Assembly (NCBI GenBank): GCA_937871985.1
Contig: CALMPB010000438.1
Span: 1-60,554, forward strand
Source: an uncultured Burkholderiaceae bacterium
Lineage (GTDB): Bacteria > Pseudomonadota > Gammaproteobacteria > Burkholderiales > Burkholderiaceae
Reading direction: 5' to 3'
DNA length: 60,554 nucleotides
The notes beneath the pieces were generated by a model. It searched no databases and was not told the origin of the DNA. It worked only from the letters and a program-made list of their open reading frames with translations. The position numbers and the translations under genes were made by a program. Below are positions 57,130 to 60,554 of the stretch, piece after piece (the first letter of the stretch is position 1; each line of letters opens with the position of its first letter).

Positions 57130-57606
57130 ATGAAATGCCCGTTCTGCAGCAACCCCGATACTCAGGTCATTGACTCCCGGGTCTCCGAAGAGGGCGACGC
57201 CATCCGCCGGCGCAGGCGCTGTACCGCCTGTGACCGGCGCTTTACCACCTACGAGCGCGCCGAGCTGGTCATGCCGGCGGTGGTAAAGCGCAACGGCACG
57301 CGCGTCGAGTTCGACCAGGGCAAACTGCACGGCAGCCTGAAACTGGCATTGCGCAAGCGCCCGGTCAGCACCGAAGAGGTCGATGCGGCGGTGGCCCGCA
57401 TCGAGGAAAAACTGCTGGTCAGCGGGCGGCGCGAAGTCAACTCGGATTATCTCGGCGAACTGGTCATGGAAGAATTGCGCAAGCTCGATCAGGTGGCGTA
57501 TGTGCGTTTTGCGTCGGTCTATAAAAGTTTCGAGGACATTGGCGAATTCGTGAAGGCCATCGACGAAATCACCGTGCCGGGAAATCCCAAGGGCAAGCGG
57601 AGCTGA
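57130..57606 (+). CDS. nrdR: Transcriptional repressor NrdR
   Basis: 158 residues from ATG 57130 ([17 protein letters not shown]). Zinc ribbon Cys3, Cys6, Cys31, Cys34 (CPFC ... CTAC), then an ATP-cone ([34 protein letters not shown], about 50-83) that reads ATP/dATP. Binds tandem 16-bp boxes in front of ribonucleotide reductase genes; nrdAB in this window carries such a pair. 3 bp before ribD. Confidence 0.97.
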   Translation: MKCPFCSNPDTQVIDSRVSEEGDAIRRRRRCTACDRRFTTYERAELVMPAVVKRNGTRVEFDQGKLHGSLKLALRKRPVSTEEVDAAVARIEEKLLVSGRREVNSDYLGELVMEELRKLDQVAYVRFASVYKSFEDIGEFVKAIDEITVPGNPKGKRS

Positions 57607-57609
57607 TCG

Positions 57610-58782
57610 GTGGGCGTGCTTTCCTCTCCTTCCTGCAGCCCGGCCACTGATGAAGATCAGCGCTGGATGCGCCAGGCCATCGAGCTGAGCTACGAATCGC
57701 TTTACATTACCGCTCCCAATCCGCGCGTGGCCTGCCTGATCGTCAAGGACGGGAAGCTGCTGGCGTCGGGCGCCACGCAGCAGGCGGGCGGCCCCCATGC
57801 CGAAATCATGGCCCTGCGCCAGGCGCAGGAGCGCGGGCTCGATGTGGCGGGCGCCACGTTCTACGTCACGCTGGAGCCTTGCAGCCATTACGGCCGCACG
57901 CCGCCTTGCGCCGATGCCCTGGTCAAGGCCGGGCCGGCCCGCGTGGTGGTTGCCATGCAGGATCCAAACCCGCTGGTCGCGGGGCAGGGCATCGCCCGCT
58001 TGCGGGCGGCCGGCATCGCGGTGACGACATCGGTGTGCGCCGAACAGGCCTTGGCCGTGAACCCGGGGTTCGTGGCGCGCATGACGCGCGGCACGCCCTG
58101 GCTGTGGCTCAAGTCCGCCGCCTCGCTCGACGGGCAAACGGCCTTGCAGAACGGCGTATCGCAGTGGATTACGGGGCCCGAGGCCAGGGCCGACGGCCAC
58201 CATTGGCGCGCGCGCAGCTGCGTGGTGCTTACCGGTTCGGGAACGGTGCGCATCGACAATCCCCAATTGAGCGTGCGCGAGGTGGCGACACCGCGCCAGC
58301 CCATCAAGGCCGTCATCGACACCCGCCTCGAAATCGATGCGGACGCGCGTTTGCTGGACGGCACGAAAACCTGGGTGTTTACTTGCAATGACGATGCGGG
58401 CAAGGCGGCGAGGCTGGCCGATCGCAATGCCGAGGTCATTGTCGTGCCCGCCACCGAGAGAGGACGCGTCGATCTGCAGGCGGTCATGCGCTGGATGGGG
58501 CAGCACGACATCAACGAAGTGCATGCCGAGGCGGGCACGCGAATGAGCGGCGCCTTGCTGGCGTCGGGCTGCGTGGACGAGTTGCTGGTTTACCTGGCGC
58601 CCATGGTGCTTGGCCCCGGCATGGGCATGTATGGCTTGCCCGCGCTTCACGCACTGGATCAGGCGCTGCGTTTCGAATTCTTCGAAACGGCGATGGTGGG
58701 CGCCGATGTGCGCCTGCGGGCGCGGCTGGCCGCAAAATGGCAAGGATTGCTGGCGGCTGTCGACTCCCACGGCCGTTCATGA
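57610..58782 (+). CDS. ribD: Bifunctional riboflavin deaminase/reductase RibD
   Basis: 390 residues: an N-terminal deaminase with zinc ligands in HAEIMALRQAQ (about 63-73) and PCSHYGRTPPCADAL (about 94-108), and a C-terminal reductase domain (from about 165, WITGPEARADGHHWRARSCVVLTGSGTVRIDNP ... MVLGPGMGMYG). Performs two consecutive steps of riboflavin synthesis. Start is GTG 57610, 3 bp after nrdR; ribE follows 38 bp later. No FMN riboswitch is seen. Confidence 0.95.
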   Translation: MGVLSSPSCSPATDEDQRWMRQAIELSYESLYITAPNPRVACLIVKDGKLLASGATQQAGGPHAEIMALRQAQERGLDVAGATFYVTLEPCSHYGRTPPCADALVKAGPARVVVAMQDPNPLVAGQGIARLRAAGIAVTTSVCAEQALAVNPGFVARMTRGTPWLWLKSAASLDGQTALQNGVSQWITGPEARADGHHWRARSCVVLTGSGTVRIDNPQLSVREVATPRQPIKAVIDTRLEIDADARLLDGTKTWVFTCNDDAGKAARLADRNAEVIVVPATERGRVDLQAVMRWMGQHDINEVHAEAGTRMSGALLASGCVDELLVYLAPMVLGPGMGMYGLPALHALDQALRFEFFETAMVGADVRLRARLAAKWQGLLAAVDSHGRS

Positions 58783-58820
58783 CCGGCTTTTGCCTCAACA
58801 TTACGTAAGAGAAGGTTTAT

Positions 58821-59444
58821 ATGTTTACAGGAATTGTCTCCGCTGTTGGACGTATCGTCGATGTCACGCCCTTGCGCGATAGGGGCCGGGACGCCGGGGT
58901 GCAACTTACCATCGACGCGCCGGATTTTTCCCTGGCCGCGACCAAATTGGGCGATTCCATTGCGATTCAGGGCGCCTGCATGACGGTGGTCGAGTTTGCC
59001 GGCGACACGTTCAAGGTGGATGTTTCCCGCGAAAGCCTGAATTGCACGGCGGGCCTGGACGCAACCGGCGAAGTCAATCTCGAACATGCCCTGCGGCTGG
59101 GCGATTCGCTGGACGGGCACCTGGTTTCGGGGCATGTGGACGGAATGGGCAGCGTGGCACGTTTCGAGCCCGTGGGCGAGTCGTGGGATCTGCGCGTTCA
59201 TGTCCCGCGCAATCTTGCCAAATACCTGACCTATAAAGGCTCCATCACGGTCAATGGCGTGAGCCTGACCGTCAACCAGGTGGACGATGATGACGACGGC
59301 TGCGAAATCCGCATCAACCTCATTCCTCATACCGTGCAGGTCACCACATTGAAGAACCTGAAGGCCGGCGATCCGGTCAATCTCGAGATCGATATGATCG
59401 CGCGCTATGTCGAGCGCTTGGTATGCCTGAGGGCGATCGGCTGA
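58821..59444 (+). CDS. ribE: Riboflavin synthase alpha subunit
   Basis: 207 residues; dismutates two 6,7-dimethyl-8-ribityllumazine to riboflavin. Two lumazine-binding repeats: MFTGIVSAVGRIVDVTPLRD at the start, VSRESLNCTAGLDATGEVNLEHALRLGDSLDGHLVSGHVDG (about 70-110) and the matching second repeat (SITVNGVSLTVNQVDDDDDG). AGAGAAGG is the ribosome-binding site. ribB/ribH are not in this window. Confidence 0.97.
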   Translation: MFTGIVSAVGRIVDVTPLRDRGRDAGVQLTIDAPDFSLAATKLGDSIAIQGACMTVVEFAGDTFKVDVSRESLNCTAGLDATGEVNLEHALRLGDSLDGHLVSGHVDGMGSVARFEPVGESWDLRVHVPRNLAKYLTYKGSITVNGVSLTVNQVDDDDDGCEIRINLIPHTVQVTTLKNLKAGDPVNLEIDMIARYVERLVCLRAIG

Positions 59445-59677
59445 AAGATTCTGTTGCCTGCTTCATGCCGCCTTTGACGCATACTGCCAACAGGCGCTGG
59501 TCTGGTCTGGTGGCATTCATGTGGCAGTTTCCGAGCTTTTGCATATGAACAGTCCTACCTTCTAGCCATTGCCAAAGCCCCATCGTGCCGGCAGGATGCA
59601 TGGGGGCATAAGCCTTAAGACCTTTCTGCATACGGGAAGAAGAATTTCCACAAGTATGCGTGCAACGGGAGAAGGAA

Positions 59678-60259
59678 ATGCAAAAAAGACAATTTTTGGC
59701 TGGATCCGCGGCAATGCTGGGGCTGGGCGCCCTGACCCTGGCAGGGTGCACCACAACCCCCATGGCTGGCGCCGATACGCCGGAAAAAAGGCAAGAAATC
59801 GATTCCGCGGTCAACTCCACGATGAACAAGCTTTACTCCACGGTACGGCATTCGCGCGAATTGGTGGATAAAGCCCACGGCGTGCTGGTGTTCCCTTCGG
59901 TTCTGGCAGCCGGATTCTTTGTCGGCGGCGAATACGGCGAAGGCGCTTTGCGCGTGGGCGGCAAGACGCAAGGCTACTACAGCACGGCCACCGGCTCTCT
60001 GGGCTTGCAGATCGGCGCGCAATCAAAAGCCATAATTTTTCTGTTCATGACACAGGCCGCCCTGGACAAGTTCCGCAACAGCCAAGGCTGGACGGCGGGC
60101 GCCGACGCGTCGGTGGCCGTCATCAAGGCCGGAGCCAATGGCGATATCGACTTGAATACGGCAACCAACGAAGTGGAAGTCATCGTCATGACCAACCAGG
60201 GTCTGATGGCCAATCTGAACATCGAAGGCACCAAGGTCACGAAGCTGAAAACGCGTTAA
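59678..60259 (+). CDS. SYLF-domain (Ysc84-like) lipoprotein
   Basis: 193 residues from ATG 59678 (MQKRQFLAGSAAML), behind GAGAAGGAA; a GTG six codons earlier lacks a suitable site. The signal peptide ends in lipobox LTLAGC (Cys at about 24). The SYLF-type domain has HSRELVDKAHGVLVFPSVLAAGFFVGGEYGEGALRVGG (about 58-95) and GLQIGAQSKAIIFLFMT (about 108-124). SYLF proteins bind phosphoinositides or lipids in other organisms; the bacterial role is unknown. 233 bp of spacer separates it from ribE. Confidence 0.9.
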   Translation: MQKRQFLAGSAAMLGLGALTLAGCTTTPMAGADTPEKRQEIDSAVNSTMNKLYSTVRHSRELVDKAHGVLVFPSVLAAGFFVGGEYGEGALRVGGKTQGYYSTATGSLGLQIGAQSKAIIFLFMTQAALDKFRNSQGWTAGADASVAVIKAGANGDIDLNTATNEVEVIVMTNQGLMANLNIEGTKVTKLKTR

Positions 60260-60463
60260 GGGATGCTCAGGACGCAAGTCCTGTTCGTGGCGAAGCCGGA
60301 TGTGAAGCCGCTTGCCGAAGTTCAAGGTTTCTTCGAACGAGGTCGGGAAATTGCTGGCTTTTCGATGGACACGCTTTGCGCCGGAACGCCGTTGTCCTGC
60401 TAAAAATACAAGATTGGTCAATTCTGTTAGAATGGCGGACTTCGCATTGAAAAAAAGCGATCA

Positions 60464-60554
60464 GGACAGGTGGCCGAGCGGTTGAAGGCGCACGCCTGGA
60501 AAGCGTGTATACGTGAATAGCGTATCGGGGGTTCGAATCCCCCCTTGTCCGCCA
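60464..60554 (+). tRNA. serT: tRNA-Ser (anticodon GGA)
   Basis: 91 nt, complete, with encoded CCA at the window edge. Acceptor GGACAGG pairs with CTTGTCC (one G-U), the anticodon loop is CTGGAAA with anticodon GGA at 60498-60500 on a CACGC/GCGTG stem, the variable arm is long as in class II tRNAs, and the T-loop GTTCGAATC is canonical. The gene symbol is a guess by analogy. A TAGAAT hexamer about 31 bp upstream could be its -10. Confidence 0.96.

Overview
This window is a gene-dense, high-GC bacterial chromosome segment. Gene content and order point to a betaproteobacterium of the Alcaligenaceae (Bordetella / Achromobacter / Pusillimonas-like). The evidence is a Bordetella-type lysine/alanine-rich histone H1 homologue, the order hemL-thiE-thiD-rubredoxin-yqgE-ruvX, the runs accB-accC-prmA, rplM-rpsI-argC and anmK-M23 peptidase-tyrS, and glyA-nrdR-ribD-ribE. 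The family assignment is inference from layout; no database search was possible. I see no insertion sequence, prophage, integron, CRISPR array or rRNA. One tRNA gene, tRNA-Ser(GGA), ends exactly at the right edge.

Layout. 1-5.1 kb (minus strand): proB (3' end cut by the window edge), obgE, rpmA, rplU, argJ, and a MarR-type regulator. 5.1-13 kb: a divergent promoter region with two palindromes, then a plus-strand catabolic operon of six genes. These encode a fused flavin monooxygenase/Old-Yellow-Enzyme reductase, an SDR dehydrogenase, an enoyl-CoA hydratase, an acyl-CoA dehydrogenase, an aryl-CoA ligase and a RidA-family protein. The set fits the aerobic CoA-thioester route for 2-aminobenzoate (anthranilate) or a close relative such as salicylate. 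This is the only clearly accessory part of the window. 13-16 kb (minus): hemL, thiE and a degenerate thiD. 16-18.2 kb (plus): rubredoxin, yqgE, ruvX and a PlsC-type acyltransferase. 18.2-26.7 kb (minus): one long envelope and housekeeping run, mpl-yqiA-rnb-tonB-like-aroE-mtgA-lptG-apaH, with several 4-bp overlaps.

27-33.5 kb (plus): tlpA-like thioredoxin, aroQ, accB, accC, prmA, a zinc-ribbon membrane protein, a PfkB kinase and a glycine-zipper lipoprotein. 33.7-39.9 kb (minus): yggT, histone H1-like bpH1, nrdB, nrdA and a small membrane protein. nrdAB is preceded by a promoter carrying two NrdR-like boxes 31 bp apart, and nrdR itself lies 18 kb away in the same window. 40-46 kb: a lipoprotein, gltX, a Pat-like acyl-CoA-synthetase/GNAT fusion, a carboxylesterase and yjgA. 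46-51 kb (plus): pmbA, rplM-rpsI, argC, a DUF6776-like protein and erpA. 51-53.5 kb (minus): anmK and an M23 peptidase. 53.7-60.5 kb (plus): tyrS, a YbhB/PEBP protein, glyA, nrdR, ribD, ribE, a SYLF-domain lipoprotein and tRNA-Ser.

Best candidates for unusual biology: (i) the MarR-controlled aryl-CoA operon, whose last gene, ridA, may perform the enamine-deamination step the pathway chemistry needs; (ii) a ThiD-like protein that has lost several kinase motifs; (iii) a Pat-like protein whose phospho-His loop and ATP-grasp core look eroded while the GNAT domain is intact; (iv) the tandem NrdR-box architecture of nrdAB. None of these is proven new from sequence alone.
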